This document shows positions 1 to 12,189 of a stretch of DNA of 64,000 nucleotides, piece by piece (position 1 is the first letter of the stretch; the number at the start of each line of letters is the position of its first letter). The position numbers and the translations under genes were made by a program. The stretch lies in assembly GCF_008831285.2 (NCBI RefSeq), contig NC_045141.1, positions 3,224,001-3,288,000 of the forward strand, given 5' to 3'. Below the pieces are notes generated by a model. It worked only from the letters and a program-made list of their open reading frames with translations, was not told the DNA's origin and made no database searches. The DNA is from Nymphaea colorata (Eukaryota > Streptophyta > Magnoliopsida > Nymphaeales > Nymphaeaceae).

Positions 1-470
1 CTCTTTCTTAAAACTCTCTTGTTATATAAAGGAATGAAATATTGTATTGATACATACACAAAAATAAGAAAATTGGACTCTCTTGCTCGTGGACGTAGGA
101 TGCAAAGCTAAACCACGTAATACTGTGTGCCACTATTTGCATGTCGAGGCCAACTCTCCACCAATGCAATCAATTGATTTCTTGTCTAAGAAAAATAGGT
201 CGATCACAAATATGCTTGATGTCAAGATACACAAAAAATGAATATGTTGAGGGATGGTTATTAACTCGCCCAACCAACTCCCTATAGCAAAAGAAGACCA
301 GGTGATGGTAGGATCGATCACTCTTTGCTGCCCGTGCAAGGCATTTGCATACAATCTCTCAAGAAGCGCATGAAAGGCATTGAGGTAAAATTAAGCATAA
401 GTACTTATTCTAAGTCTATTTTTTTTATTCGAGGTTAAGTTAGGAAGAGATATGTAATGGGCCCTACAGT
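1..470. other. Left-edge intergenic stretch
   Basis: AT-rich sequence with no convincing coding region, splice pattern or repeat that I can recognise. It runs up to the short hAT-like element that begins at 471. Confidence 0.4.
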
Positions 471-662
471 CAAGGGCATAGCCAAGATAGGGCCCGCTTG
501 GGCCTTGGCCCCACCTCATTTTTTTTTTAAAATTTATACGTAAATGTTAGAAAATTTCACTTGTTCTATATAAACATTTTGAAACATGGTATTTCAGCCC
601 TAGTCGAAATTTAGAAACTTTAATTTGAACCCCCTCATGAAAAATTTATGGCTCCACCCTTG
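471..662. mobile_element. Short non-autonomous hAT-like element
   Basis: The ends form an imperfect terminal inverted repeat: CAAGGGCATAGCC at the left, and GGCTCCACCCTTG at the right, which reads CAAGGGTGGAGCC on the other strand (10 of 13 match). The flanking 8-mers cctacagt (463-470) and cctaaaat (663-670) agree at 6 of 8 positions, as expected for an old hAT target-site duplication. Termini of the CAGGGGCGGAGCC type are common in plant hAT elements. There is no coding capacity. Confidence 0.5.
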
Positions 663-764
663 CCTAAAATCCTTGTGTCTTAAAGGATCGAACAACTGAT
701 CATATGATCTGAACATCTACGCTCAATTTGTAGTTCACACACCACACTATCTGCACACAAGTTG

Positions 765-1201
765 TGGAGGGACTAATATCTCATATATCAATTTATCAAA
801 ATCATTCATCAAGTCAGGTTGCGTGGCAATGGCAATCGACAAGCTCCCATTATTGGAAGGGCTAGGCAGCCTGAAAGCCAGGCCCTCATCAGCTATGCCG
901 CCAGGTCCCATGGAAAATGGGTCTCCCCGACCCAAAGTCCTCATCATGAATGGGCAGTTGGTGATGCTCAAACGTGTGGGCCCCACGAATGAGCATGCTC
1001 AAGTCAAGTCAGGCTGTTGCTCTAGGTAGTCGAGCGCCGACCTCAAGTGCCGATCATCCATTCTTGAGATGGCATTGCAGATTTTGCTTGCAACATAGAA
1101 TGTAGGCATGGCCATGAGGTCACTGGAGACTGTGACCGGCATCGAGGTGAAGATGATGTTGCTGAAATAACCTGCCTGTAGTGGCGGCTAGAGCTGCGAG
1201 C
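765..1201 (-). pseudogene. HCT: HCT-like BAHD acyltransferase pseudogene, C-terminal half
   Basis: This is the 3' half of a gene related to hydroxycinnamoyl-CoA:shikimate/quinate hydroxycinnamoyltransferase, a cytosolic BAHD enzyme of the phenylpropanoid pathway. Reading leftward from 1201, the conserved blocks appear in family order: PPLQAGYFSNIIF, YVASKICNAISRMDD, LRSALDYLEQQPDL, then in a second frame LIRGAHTF and LPIHDEDFGSGRPIF, then back to MGPGGIADEGLAF, LPSPSNNGSLSIAIA and a degenerate end near 765. There is a frameshift at the 5-bp repeat in 1001-1010 and another near 915. The structural DFGWG motif reads DFGSG. The sequence stops exactly at the copia element beginning at 1202, and the other half resumes at 5921. 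The gene is dead. Another BAHD subfamily is possible, but the match to HCT/HQT is strong. Confidence 0.85.
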
Positions 1202-1531
1202 TGTTAGTGCGTAATCAAAGGAAGCTGAGTCATCAATCACTAATCTCTCACTCATCTTCTTCCTATATTTTTTTGAAAAGATATCTCCAACAGCCAACTA
1301 GTCGTTATCTTTGGATAAAGAGGAAACAAAACCGAAAATCTTATCTTACCTTTTCTGTTACTATGATTCCCTAATTTCCAAGAATCCTAATCCTATTGAT
1401 ATGTAGGGAAAGATTGGGCTGTATCATGTAACTCTTTAGATTGATGCTCGGTGGACTTGGCTCCCTCATAATGCCGAACCAAGTAAAGATTGTGTTGTTC
1501 TTTCTTTCCTCCCCTTACTTCCATCAGAACA
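1202..1531 (+). repeat. 5' LTR of the first copia element
   Basis: Starts TGTTAGTGCG and ends at agaaca. It matches the 3' LTR from its start through the block containing gtatcatgtaactcttta (about 1421-1438) and again from ctcataatgccgaacc to the end. Between those blocks, about 70 bp of the 3' LTR is replaced by a shorter unrelated stretch. That stretch contains the left arm of a 26-bp perfect inverted repeat (1441-1466, partner at 1621-1646). Confidence 0.88.
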
Positions 1532-1689
1532 ATGATTATCTGAGGACCTCGGGAGACCGTAATGTGATCATCTTCCCATGACTTACGGTGCAAAGTCAAA
1601 TCAGAGAGATGATGCATCTAAGGGAGCCAAGTCCACCGAGCATCAAAGCAATACCCTGAAAATTACCTCCACCCACTCAATAGTGCAAA

Positions 1690-4600
1690 CTATTTGAGTT
1701 GGGCGACGGTTGCTCGCTTGTTTCTTAGTAGAAGATCAAAGGTAGGATATACCAACAAAAAATTAAAATTCCGACTACTACAAATCTCAACGACGATGAA
1801 TGGGAGTCCAAGAATGGCATGGTCATGGGATGACTGCTCAACTCCATGGAACCATCCATACCAAATCTCTTTATACTGCACACAGAGTATGGGAAGCCAT
1901 GAAAGAACTTTACAGTGAGCAAAATAACCTTGCTCGGGTATACCATACAATGTGAAATTGCCAATCTCACTCTCCATGACCAAGATGTGTAGCGGTACGT
2001 TGGAAGATTCAAGAGCCTATATGATGAGCTCCTCAAATACCGACCAGCGACCTTTGATCCTCCTGTTTATAAACAGCGATTCAAAGAAGATCGAATCTTT
2101 AAAGTTCTCATTGGATTGAATGAGAACTATGAGACTTTAAGGACTCAAATCCTCAATACTATGCCATTGATAAAATTTAATGTTGTTCGCCAAATGATTC
2201 AGAGAGAGGTGTCAAGGTGAAGAGTCATGAGCGTCCCTCCTAAAGCAGACTCCATGGAGGACAGTCATGAAAAAATAGCAAGAAATTAGATCACACGCAT
2301 GACCACTGCTGGGAACTTGTGGGATGACTAGGGAAGGAAAAGGGTCTCTGTCAATCTCGGTCAAAGATGTCAACCTTGCAAACTTTGCCATCAAAGATGA
2401 CAAGGAGAAATTCTTTTAGAAATTTTCCAAGGCAAATCTTGTCTCATCTCAAGCAGTAGGCAAAATCTCAGAAGGTAAGCTCTATGCCTTATTGACGGCC
2501 ACAAGAAACAATTCCTGGATAGTTTATTCTAGTGCTACTGATCACATGACTAATGATCCCACAAGACTTACTGATCTAAATAGGGACCTTTATTGTTGTG
2601 TTTTTTCTACTGATGGGTCATCTATACAAGTTGTAGTCATTGAAAAGACAACATTCTTTGAGAAAAATATTAGTTTTGCTTTACTCGTTCCTAAACTTGC
2701 CGTCAACCTTATGTCAGTTAGCAAAATCACTCAAGATTATGATTGTCTTGTTGTTTTCTCTAAGAAGGATGCAATGTTTCAGAACCCGAGCATGAGGAAG
2801 GTGATTGGTAAAGGCCAGCGACATGGTGTCCTCTACACTTTGGATGCTGACAGTTTCAGTTTTTTTACTAAATTTAAATTGACTCGAAGGATAGATTATC
2901 AAATTTGACACACACGGCTAGGACACGTGATCGAAACCTCATTCTCCTCATCCCGTCTCTCACTATTGATAATAATAATGCATGTGAATTTGCCAAATTC
3001 ACACGCCACTTTCCAGTCGACTCATGAAAGGTCTACAAAGGCCTTTGATCTCATGCACTCAAATGTTTGGGGGCCTGCTCCAAAGGACTCTTATATTGGT
3101 TTTAAGTTCTATGTCTCTTTTATTGATGATATGACCCATAACCTAGATTTATTTTTTAAAAAATAAGAGTGGAGTGCTCAAAAATTTTGAAGAACTTTAT
3201 ACTCTCATCCTTACTCAATATGGTGCTAAGATTAAAATGCTTTGTTCTGACAATGGTGGTGAATATGTTAATGATACTTTGAAAAATTTTATGAGGAAGC
3301 ATGAGATACAACCTCAATACACTTGCGCCGGGACACCCCAGCAAAACAGCACCGTAGAAAGGAAAAACCGACGACTTTTAAATATTGTACGAGCTCTTAT
3401 GATGTACATGAATATACCACAAAATTTTTGGAGTGAAGCCATTGAGACAGCGTGTTATACATCTAATCGGGTCCCTAACTCTAGCAAAGAAGGAAAAATT
3501 CCTCTTGAACTTCTCCTCAACAAACCTCTATCACTTAAACACCTTAGGTGTTTGGGTGCAAATGTTTCATCCATGTACATGAAAGATTTAGAAATAAGTT
3601 TCAGCGGCATGCCATCAAATGTATATTCATGGGGTATTCAAGCAAGAAAAGGGGTTACCGCTGTTTTGGTCCTCTTTCCAAATGTATGACTGTATCACGG
3701 GATGTAAAGTTCTATGAAAATGAATTTTTTCTGACAGCTGCAGATAGGGGGAGGTCAGTAACAGATCTATTGAGAACAATGTTGATGATACTCCGGTCCA
3801 CTAGCTGACTTCTTCGCTAGTCAAATGCCTATATGCCAACCAAAGACCGCACATTTCCCTATTGATGACAGCAATCATGAAAGTGAGACGCTCATCTAGA
3901 GTAACACAACCGCCATCCAAGTTAAGTGACTACTACACTTACTTATCAGCTGAGAATATCCATTCAGTCAATAAATATCTACCTTTTGAAGCTCTCTCGA
4001 ATAAATACAAGTCATATATCTTTGCTACTTATGGTCATCAAGAGCTAAGAAAATTTATTGGAACTTGTGCAGATTTACGGTGGAAACAACCACAGAAGAA
4101 GAAATCAAGACACTTGAAAAGAACCATATATAGGACCTTGTTCCTCAACCGGAAGTAAAAAAACTGGTGGGCTGTCAATGGATTTATAAAATAAAGTTTA
4201 AAAGCAATGTGGATGTGGAGTGATATAAGGCTTGCCTCGTTGTAAAGGGGTTTACACAAACTAAGGGAATCGATTACAATGAAGCTTTGCTCCTGTAGCA
4301 AAAATGAATACGGTTAGTAGCATCTACAAAAAGATGGATTTTTTCTCAACTAGATGTAAAGAATGTGTTCCTTTATGGTGAACTATTAGAAGAGGTCGAC
4401 AGGGAAGTTCCACAAGGAGTTAGCTGCCGGCCTAGACATGTCTGCAAACTAAGGAAAGCCCTATACGAGCTGAAGGAATCCTCACGTCCCTGGTTTGCTC
4501 ACCTAAAGACTGCCCTTATCAAGTATGGATTTCAGCAAAGCTCTGCTGATTATACCATGTTCACATTTACCAGAAATTTCAAGGTAGCCATTTTGCTTGT

Positions 4601-5480
4601 GTATGTTGATGATATTATACCTACTGGAGACAACTTTGAGATCAACATGTTTAAATACCGAACTTGAAATCAAAGACCTTGGGATGTTGCGATACTTCCT
4701 TGGAATAGAAGTGGCTCACTCAGACAAAGGAGTATTCATATGTCAACGCAAATATACAATTGATCTCTTAGAAGGAACTGGATATCTGGGCACTAAACCT
4801 GTAGACACGCCTCTTGAGATGAACAACAAGCTAAGGAAAGAAGGTGGTGATGTTGTCAAGAACAAAGAGAGTTTCCATAAACTAGTAGGTAAGCTTATAT
4901 ATTTGATAGTTAGTCGGCCTAACATTATGTATGCCATCAGTGTCATTAGCCAATTCATGCACTAGCGGAGATCCAACCATGTTGAAGCTGCTGACCGAAT
5001 CTTAAGGTACTTAAAGGAGACATTGGGGAAGGGAATCCTAATGAGACAAGATCAAACTCTTCATGTTACTGGTTTTTGCAATGCGGACTGGGCTGGGGAC
5101 CCTAATGACATACAGTCAACCTCAGGGTACTGCACATTTATTGGAGAAAATTTGATCACTTGGTGAAGTAAAAATCAAGCTGTAGTTGCCCGTTCCAGTG
5201 CGGAGGCTGAATGTCGGGCCATGGCCATATGTATCTGTGAATTGATTTGGATTAAGTCCCTCCTCAAATATATGAAGGACGAAACTCACTCTCCAATGGA
5301 ACTTATGTGCGACAACATAGCCGCTATTCATATTAGCGCAAACCCCGTGTTCCATGAACGAACAAAACATATTAAAGTCGACTGTCGACTCTCATTTCGT
5401 TAGAAAAAAAATTCAAGATGGCACCATTGCAACATCACATGTCAGAAGCGATAGCCAGCTCGCGGACATCTTCACATAAA
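1690..5480 (+). pseudogene. copia gag-pol, multiply broken
   Basis: Gag resembles the UBN2 type (KSLYDELLKYRPATFDPP around 2008-2055). The protease active-site region near 2510 reads IVYSSATDHMT, so the Asp of the usual DSGA motif is lost. Integrase at about 2905-3690 keeps DNGGEY (3250-3267) and a readable TPQQN block. Reverse transcriptase at about 4163-4740 keeps YVDD (4600-4611). RNase H at about 5040-5420 includes CDNIAAIHISANPVFHERTK. At least six frame changes or stops separate these blocks. Domain order and motifs are typical of copia polyproteins, and the loss of protease chemistry and reading frame shows long decay. Confidence 0.85.
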
Positions 5481-5560
5481 GTCTAGGAAAAGAAAGACAA
5501 AGGATGATTGTGGAGAAGTTGGGACAGACCTATGTCTGCCTACCAACTTGAGGGGGAGTA

Positions 5561-5920
5561 TGTTAGCGTGTAATGAAAGGAAGCACGCTCATCTTCTTCC
5601 TATATTTTTTGGGAAGATATCTCCAGCAGCCAACTAGTCGTTATCTTTAGATAAAGAGGAAACATAACAGAAAATCTTATCTTACCTTTTCTATTACTAT
5701 GATTCCCTAATGTTTAGGGATCCTAATCCTACATGATCTGTAGGGAAAGATTGGGCTGTATCATGTAACTCTTTAAATAGAGTTCGTTCTTAATTGAACA
5801 AAAAATAAATAAGAGAGAAACAGAGCTTCCTCTATTCCATGGGCATAGGCTCATAATGCCGAACCTCGTAAAGATTGCATTGTTATTTCTTTCCTCCCTT
5901 TACTTCCTTGAAACTTAACA
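5561..5920 (+). repeat. 3' LTR of the first copia element
   Basis: A 360-bp repeat starting TGTTAGCGTG directly after the polypurine tract and ending CTTAACA. It retains a stretch (about 5772-5850, including ttaaatagagttcgttc) that the 5' LTR has lost, so this copy is closer to the ancestral LTR. The stretch holds AT-rich sequence that may have been the LTR promoter or polyadenylation region. Confidence 0.9.
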
Positions 5921-6465
<545 letters not shown>

Positions 6466-8130
6466 ATTGATGGCTCTTACCTCTCGCATTTGATATTCAC
6501 AAATACGGAAAATGAGCTTTTGTGTCTGTTGCTCGCTGCATCGAACTATTGAGTGTTAGGTATTCATTTGTTCATTCCCACTAGCCAGTCTCTACATCCT
6601 ACCATACTTCACGTCATCGACTAGTCACTTCTTGAGCGAAGCCCACATGGTTTGCTTTGTGAGTGCGTGCTCCGTGCAAAGGCCCCACGATTAGCTGTGC
6701 TCGAACTTGAGTGCTTGAGCTTGATTGATGCTTGCTGATACCCTTGCTGCTTCAAAACACTAAATTTTTTGAAACCTTTTAGAAACCTATTTTATTCTTC
6801 TAAAAACCTTCCTTTTTTCTTATTTTATAGGGGCATTTTGTTCATTATACACATCCCGTTTCCGTTTCCGTTCATGATCTGCTTGAAAAGCACCGGCTAA
6901 GCGCCGTAAAATGGACCCTACAAGATGATTTCCACCCCGTATCTGGGGGCCGCACTTGTGTGGTCTATAAGGATTGACGGTTGATTTTTATAATTGGAAC
7001 ACCCATCGCCACATCGTGCATCGTTTCGTTTCAGTGGAGGGAATTCGGGCTGCGGCAAACGATCTGCCGAACGAACCAATTTAATTAGCAGTTCATAGTT
7101 TGAAGGATCGTGCACCTGGCAGTCTGAATACAGACAAGCCAAGCGGCATGTTACCGACCTGCTGGATAAGGCCCCCATTGGACCCCTCCCTTTAGATAAG
7201 GATAAAGGCATCAATATGAGATGAACCTGAACCCCCGCTTTCTAATAATGCGTTCGCTCCAATAATGCCACTCCCCCACAATTTCAATCTCATTTTTCTT
7301 TCTCCTTGGTTTGCATGAAGGAGAGACGAATAAATAAAAGACACCACCGCCCATCATTAAATAATAAATAGTTTGCGTTTCCACTAAACAGAGCTTCAGT
7401 AGCACTCTTGCCGCCGCCCCACTGCTAAAGTCTAGTTATTTGAGTGATCTCGGAAGAACACAAAGACACGGTTTCCCAGTGCAACTGTCGAGTTTTCACG
7501 AGAAGGAAACAAAGTTCCCATGTGCATCACAAAAATCAGAATTTCTCAGTTACGATTAACAACCGCACAGGAAGTCATCTTTTGGAAATTGGAATTCCGC
7601 GTACTAGAAAATGATTCCACCGAACCGTGCACAAGAACACTTCCAAATATATAATATCAGACTTTTCCTCTCCTTCGACGTTACCACTATGCAAATTCAC
7701 AATTGGCAGACCAGAGATAGTGACAAAATGGTGAAGATAAGAGTGACAGACCAGGTCAACTGCACAGAAACCGCCCCTGCCTTCCAAACAAGGAAAAACA
7801 GAACAGCAAAAAAGGGAGGAAACGAAGAGAGGATCTCTCTCATCCCATTCATTTACCTACCAAAATTGAATTCAACTACTTGTAAAGCAAACTGCACAAA
7901 GCGAACAATTCTAGTCTCAATCTAACTGAAGCAGAAAGAAGAGAACTGAACAAATTTGCCAACCACCGCTCGTTTTAGGCTTAATTTGACATCTAGGGAT
8001 GCCAAAAGATTAACAAATGAATTCAGATAAATAAATCCCTTCGCATATATATGCACATACATACACAAATCAAAGAATTTGAAAAAACTACAAAAGAATT
8101 AACTTCTTTACATAGAGAGAGAGAGAGCGA
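6466..8130. other. Intergenic region and probable 3' flank of the zinc-finger gene
   Basis: No coding region I can support. Roughly the last few hundred bases (up to 8130) should include the 3' UTR and polyadenylation region of the minus-strand zinc-finger gene. No repeat is recognisable apart from a short GA run at 8115-8128. Confidence 0.4.
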
Positions 8131-8775
8131 TTAAAACAAGTGGGGTTTGAGCGTCGATGGGCTAGTGACTTCATCATTCGAGGAGAAAGCCCAGAAATCA
8201 GGGTTTGCTGGCAAGTTCAGGTCCAAACTCGGCTGCTTCGAGTGCATCAAAAAGTCATGGCTGCCGTCAGAATTACCAGAAACATTTGTGGCAGAAGCAG
8301 CGGAGCCTCCGTCCCAGTGGCACCTCTTGTGGCCGCCGAGGGCCTGGCCGGTGGGGAAGAGCTTGGAGCAGACGGAGCACTGGTGTATCTTGGCGACCTT
8401 AGCGCGTTCGGGGTGGCTGTAGCCGGAGTCAGCGGAACAGACGACCTTCTTGTGGCTGGCCTTGTGGCCGCCCAGCGCTTGGTAAGAGAGGAAAGACTTG
8501 TCGCAGACGGTGCATCTGTAGGCTGGATTGGTGGCCGCTGCTTGTAGTGGAGTCGTCGTCGCCGTGGCGGCAGTGTGGCCGCTGTTCGCGAGCATGACGA
8601 GGCACAGGGCGAGGTACTCTTCCTCGGATCTGGGGCGCTTGGAACGCTTTCCCTTCTTCCATGAGTCGAAGAGGGGGGCGTACTCCTCTGAGGTAAAGGT
8701 GGTGGCCGTGGCGGTGGAAGAGAAGCGATGTTGGTGGTCGCGAGGGAGAGAGAGTGTGTCAAGAAGAGCTGCCAT
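8131..8775 (-). CDS. ZAT10: C2H2 zinc-finger repressor, ZAT10/STZ-like
   Basis: An intronless 214-aa nuclear transcription factor of the plant C1-2i C2H2 class. These proteins typically act as stress-responsive repressors. Residues 41-47 (KGKRSKR) are the basic B-box, a nuclear localisation signal. Residues 51-63 (EEEYLALCLVMLA) are the L-box. Finger 1 uses C88, C91, H104 and H108, and finger 2 uses C133, C136, H149 and H153. Both contain the plant-specific QALGGHK DNA-contact helix. Residues 185-189 (DLNLP) form an EAR motif for recruiting corepressors. The DEV...P tail resembles ZAT10. An in-frame ATG at 8844 would add 23 residues. I prefer 8775 (MAALLDTL) because the family begins this way and the TATA box at 8897-8904 leaves 8844 only about 25 bases from the likely cap site. 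ZAT6 or another close paralogue is possible. Confidence 0.93.
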   Translation of the reverse strand: MAALLDTLSLPRDHQHRFSSTATATTFTSEEYAPLFDSWKKGKRSKRPRSEEEYLALCLVMLANSGHTAATATTTPLQAAATNPAYRCTVCDKSFLSYQALGGHKASHKKVVCSADSGYSHPERAKVAKIHQCSVCSKLFPTGQALGGHKRCHWDGGSAASATNVSGNSDGSHDFLMHSKQPSLDLNLPANPDFWAFSSNDEVTSPSTLKPHLF

Positions 8776-8896
8776 GAGAGGTCTGATTGATTTCTTAGGG
8801 GAAAGAAATCGGAGGGCAAAAGGGTAGTAGAAGGAGAAGGACAAGAAAGAAGTCTAGCTTTTGTGCGAGTGAAGAGAGCAGAGTTTGCTCTTCTTC

Positions 8897-8904
8897 CTTA
8901 TATA
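8897..8904 (-). promoter_or_regulatory. TATA box of the zinc-finger gene
   Basis: TATATAAG on the minus strand, about 120 bases upstream of the preferred start codon. This would place transcription initiation near 8865-8870 and give a 5' UTR of about 90 bases. The surrounding leader is rich in CT/GA, as is usual for plant stress genes. Confidence 0.6.
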
Positions 8905-9040
8905 GAAGAAAGAGAGTCGAGGGAAGGTGAGTGGCGGTTGGGAGAGTAGAAGAAGTTGCCGAGTAAGAGCTGAGAGAGAGCGAGAGAGATGAGCGAGTAT
9001 GCGTGTTCTGCGGACAAACTTGAGGTGTCCTTTTAGGAAG

Positions 9041-9047
9041 GCCACGT
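9041..9047 (-). promoter_or_regulatory. Candidate ABRE in the zinc-finger promoter
   Basis: The minus strand reads ACGTGGC, the core of an ABA-response element, about 140 bases upstream of the TATA box. A DRE-like ACCGAC lies at 9176-9181 on the plus strand. Both agree with ABA, cold or drought induction known for this gene family, but such short motifs also arise by chance. Confidence 0.35.
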
Positions 9048-9189
9048 TTTATGTGGGGTTGGTCGTTTCTTTTCTCTCTCTCCCTATCTGGAAGAGCTGT
9101 CTTCCGTAGTGGACAAGTCATCTCTTGAGTTTCCAATCTGGAAAATCAACAGAAAATTCCTCGTTTCTCACCGTTACCGACCTCCTTGT

Positions 9190-9600
9190 CCACGAAGCCA
9201 GCTCGAACTTGAGTGGCATAAGACACAGCTCGAGCTTGAGCCGAGCTCCTCCAGTTGGCTAACTCGAGCTCGAGGGCATAAAACGGCTAACCAAGCCATG
9301 TGTGAAAAATTAGTTTAATGTAAAGGGAGATGTTGAGGCTTGAATACTGAACACACGGGTTGCCAGCCTCAAAGGAAAACTATTTCCTTAGCTTTTTTAC
9401 ATGTGATTAAAAAATAAAATTACTGCTTATATTTTTTCCCCACAAGCTTAATCAAATTTAACCAAATCGAGTTGCCCTAGCTCAAGCTCGACTCATTAAA
9501 TTATACGATTTTTTTTTTTTTTACTCAAACCATCATAAAGTAGAGTTCAAGCTAAGTTTTTTCCAGCCGAAATTGGCTCAACTCATCTAACTTCTTTCCT
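9190..9600. repeat. CTCGAG-rich degenerate repeat
   Basis: Repeated agctcgagcttgag-like words on both strands (9198-9270 and 9476-9500), then a T run and agttcaagct words. The pattern resembles a decayed non-autonomous transposon common between plant genes, but I could not fix its ends or a target duplication. Confidence 0.3.
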
Positions 9601-10182
9601 TTTAAGTGTAAAAGCGAAAAAATAAAAATAAAAGAAAGACCAAAGCAAGGACGTCGATTTTGATTTTCCGAGTGCCGCGCTCACATTTGGAAAGTTCAAT
9701 GATTTGGGCTTCTTGAAGTTGGAAAAACAAAACCTTTTCCAACAAAGAACAACAACAGTAAGTAAATAACTAATTAAATAACATTGTTCAAGTATAAGAA
9801 AATGGCCAATTTTGTGGTAAAAAATTGTGAAACCACGAAAAAGTTTTCGCTATGGGCACATTTGGGATATGTGAGGACCTAGATTGGGCAATGACTAGGG
9901 AGGGGGAGACTGGAAGCACGCAGCTTGAGAAGCAAGCAAGCTCTAATGCCGGTGCAATACGACGTATTGATGAGCTCCCCATAATTAAATGTTGTATAGT
10001 GCAACGGGATCCATAAAAACTAAACTAACCCGTCGAATTTAAGATCAAGCAGCTGCGGGATTTCTGAACTAGACTTCAGGTTCAAAACTAGTCACATCGA
10101 TATGGGTAGGATTCAGGTATGGACATAGAGACATTAGTATGGACACGACAACTTTAAAAGCTATAGGTACGGAGATAAGACA

Positions 10183-10184
<2 letters not shown>
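9601..10184. other. Intergenic, nothing recognised
   Basis: AT-rich sequence without supported gene, RNA or transposon end. Confidence 0.35.

Positions 10185-10271
<87 letters not shown>
10185..10271. repeat. (AT)n microsatellite
   Basis: Uninterrupted AT dinucleotide run of about 87 bases. The length is likely to vary between individuals and may be inexact in the assembly. Confidence 0.95.
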
Positions 10272-10277
<6 letters not shown>

Positions 10278-10554
10278 TGCAGAAAAATTAGAATGAAAAA
10301 CATTTTAAATAAGCAATAAAAACATTATATGTTAACGAACGACGACTCTAAAACAAAGTTACAAAAAAATTAAATCAAGCAAAATTAAATAATTTGGATG
10401 AGCTTTGAGCTAAAAAGTATTTAAGTGTATCCAAGTACCCACTTGAAGTACGAGAATGATGACATGTGTACATAGAAGTTACTTAAGTACCCATGTAACT
10501 TAAACACCCATGTGAAGCACTTACGTGACATAGGTTTGTATTTACATCCAAAAG

Positions 10555-10629
10555 AAGATGAAAAGCGTTTTGTATTTTGGAATTTGGAAAAGCAAGATGA
10601 AAAGCGTTTTGTATTTTGGAATTTGGAAT
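10555..10629. repeat. 39-bp tandem duplication
   Basis: Two head-to-tail copies starting at 10555 and 10594. The first 35 bases are identical (aagatgaaaagcgttttgta...), and the copies diverge only at the end of the second unit. It is embedded in AT-rich intergenic DNA. Confidence 0.9.
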
Positions 10630-12150
10630 TGACCATTGAATTCCACTAGCCACACATCTACATCATTTCATAGGCTGCAAGAGTCTGAACCATTACATCA
10701 AGCAATCCCACACACATACTTAAAGGCCAACGAACAGCATGGTCAAGCGGAAGGCCGTCATCAGCATAGGCTTCCAACTTTTCAGCAGTGACATTAGTTC
10801 ACCGCCATAGCCTGAAAAAAAAAAAACCTTCCACATTTTCTAGTCCAATTGTTCTCATTGGTTAGTGGTATTCAAATTTCAACCCTCATGTATGCTATTC
10901 ACAGCAACAGACCCATCATTTGGAAACTTGTAGTATGTTCATCCTCAGTAAAAACTAAAATTCAAACAACAAGCAACTCAATCCAATATCTTTGTAGACA
11001 GTTATACAACTCAAAACTTAAGTAGCTTAAACTAGCAAACCATGAAAGCATCTATCTTACTTGCCAACAAAATAAAATTTTAAGAGAAGTGCCATCAAAA
11101 TAATGCAGTGGCTAGACCAGGAGACCAAAAGCTTTATGCTGATTCTTTGCTGATGGAAGAGAAGTAGAATCGACACTCTTCAATGAAGTCATATTAACTC
11201 CCTAGTGATGTACAACACCTCTCCAATACAATGCCAATAATAAATGTTATAATGTTATTAAGATCATCGTTTCACCTTGAGGAAGAACATCATGGGATCA
11301 TGCAACCTCTACCTAGCAAGTGGACCAAGTGGTTCTCCCAGTCCTTTACAACTAAGCATGAATTGAGGGCATTGCATTGATCAGCATGAAACGTTTAAGG
11401 CCCTCAAATGCCAAGAATAATATTCATTTCTTAATCATGGCCACATCTCCACATCCAAAGAGACCCAACTCTTTTCAATTTAACCAAGCTTGAGCCAAAT
11501 AATTTGAGACACAAAGACAAAAGAATAGAAACAAAAATAAGAGCAAATTGAATATTTTGCACTACATGGATAGGTATTTATGATATATGATTGTGCCAAT
11601 GGAGAAGAGGAAAATGTACCATTGACAATATTCACCATTGAAGCAAGCACTAAGTGTATGTTAAGATGAAAACTCTATACAGCAAAAACACTTCAGAAGA
11701 TGAGTTTGTTTCATCATTACAAGTCAAATAAGTAAGTTAAGTAACACAAGTACTCGTGTAAAAGAAGAACTTCGGGACTAGAGCCATTCCATCTTGAATC
11801 CTTTTTCTGTGTGCTTGTATAACTTATTAATTCTCACAGAAATGGCTAACTAATGTGATCAAGTGAGAATGCTTCTTGAAAGGGGAAGATGTGGGATTAT
11901 CTAGTGCCATATTGGCAGAATTAACATTACCATCTCGCAACTAGCCTGATTAATGGGCTGCAACTTTTATTTCAAGATTTTTTCTCACATTTTGATGGGC
12001 CGATGGCATGGAAGTTTTATTCCATGGGCAAAACTCATGACGGTTTTTGGATTGTTAAGCCTTATGATTATATAAAATCAAATACAAAATAGCATGACTT
12101 CATGGCCAACCCACTCTCATAAAATCAGATTTTCTTGGGCAGATATTCAT
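10630..12150. other. Intergenic, nothing recognised
   Basis: AT-rich with only short random frames. I see no gene, no splice-supported exon and no clear transposon terminus. Confidence 0.35.
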
Positions 12151-12189
12151 GCTAGACAAGAACAAGAGATTCAGGTGCCCAGTTATAGG

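Larger units (their letters stand above)
1202..5920 (+). mobile_element. Decayed Ty1/copia LTR retrotransposon inside the HCT-like pseudogene
   Basis: The element is bounded by TG...CA long terminal repeats at 1202-1531 and 5561-5920. The flanking pentamers are cgagc (1197-1201) and caagc (5921-5925), a 5-bp target duplication with one substitution. Internal domains run gag, protease, integrase, reverse transcriptase, RNase H, which is the copia order. A polypurine tract (cttgagggggagta, 5547-5560) abuts the 3' LTR. The coding region is broken by many stops and frame changes, so the element cannot move by itself. The primer-binding site expected after 1531 is degenerate. It lies plus-strand inside a minus-strand pseudogene. 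Confidence 0.92.

Noticed and set aside
8140-8827. Several long frames opposite and overlapping the zinc-finger gene
   Set aside because: They are shadows of the GC-rich zinc-finger coding sequence. None has a domain, and the minus-strand frame alone has fingers, an NLS and an EAR motif.
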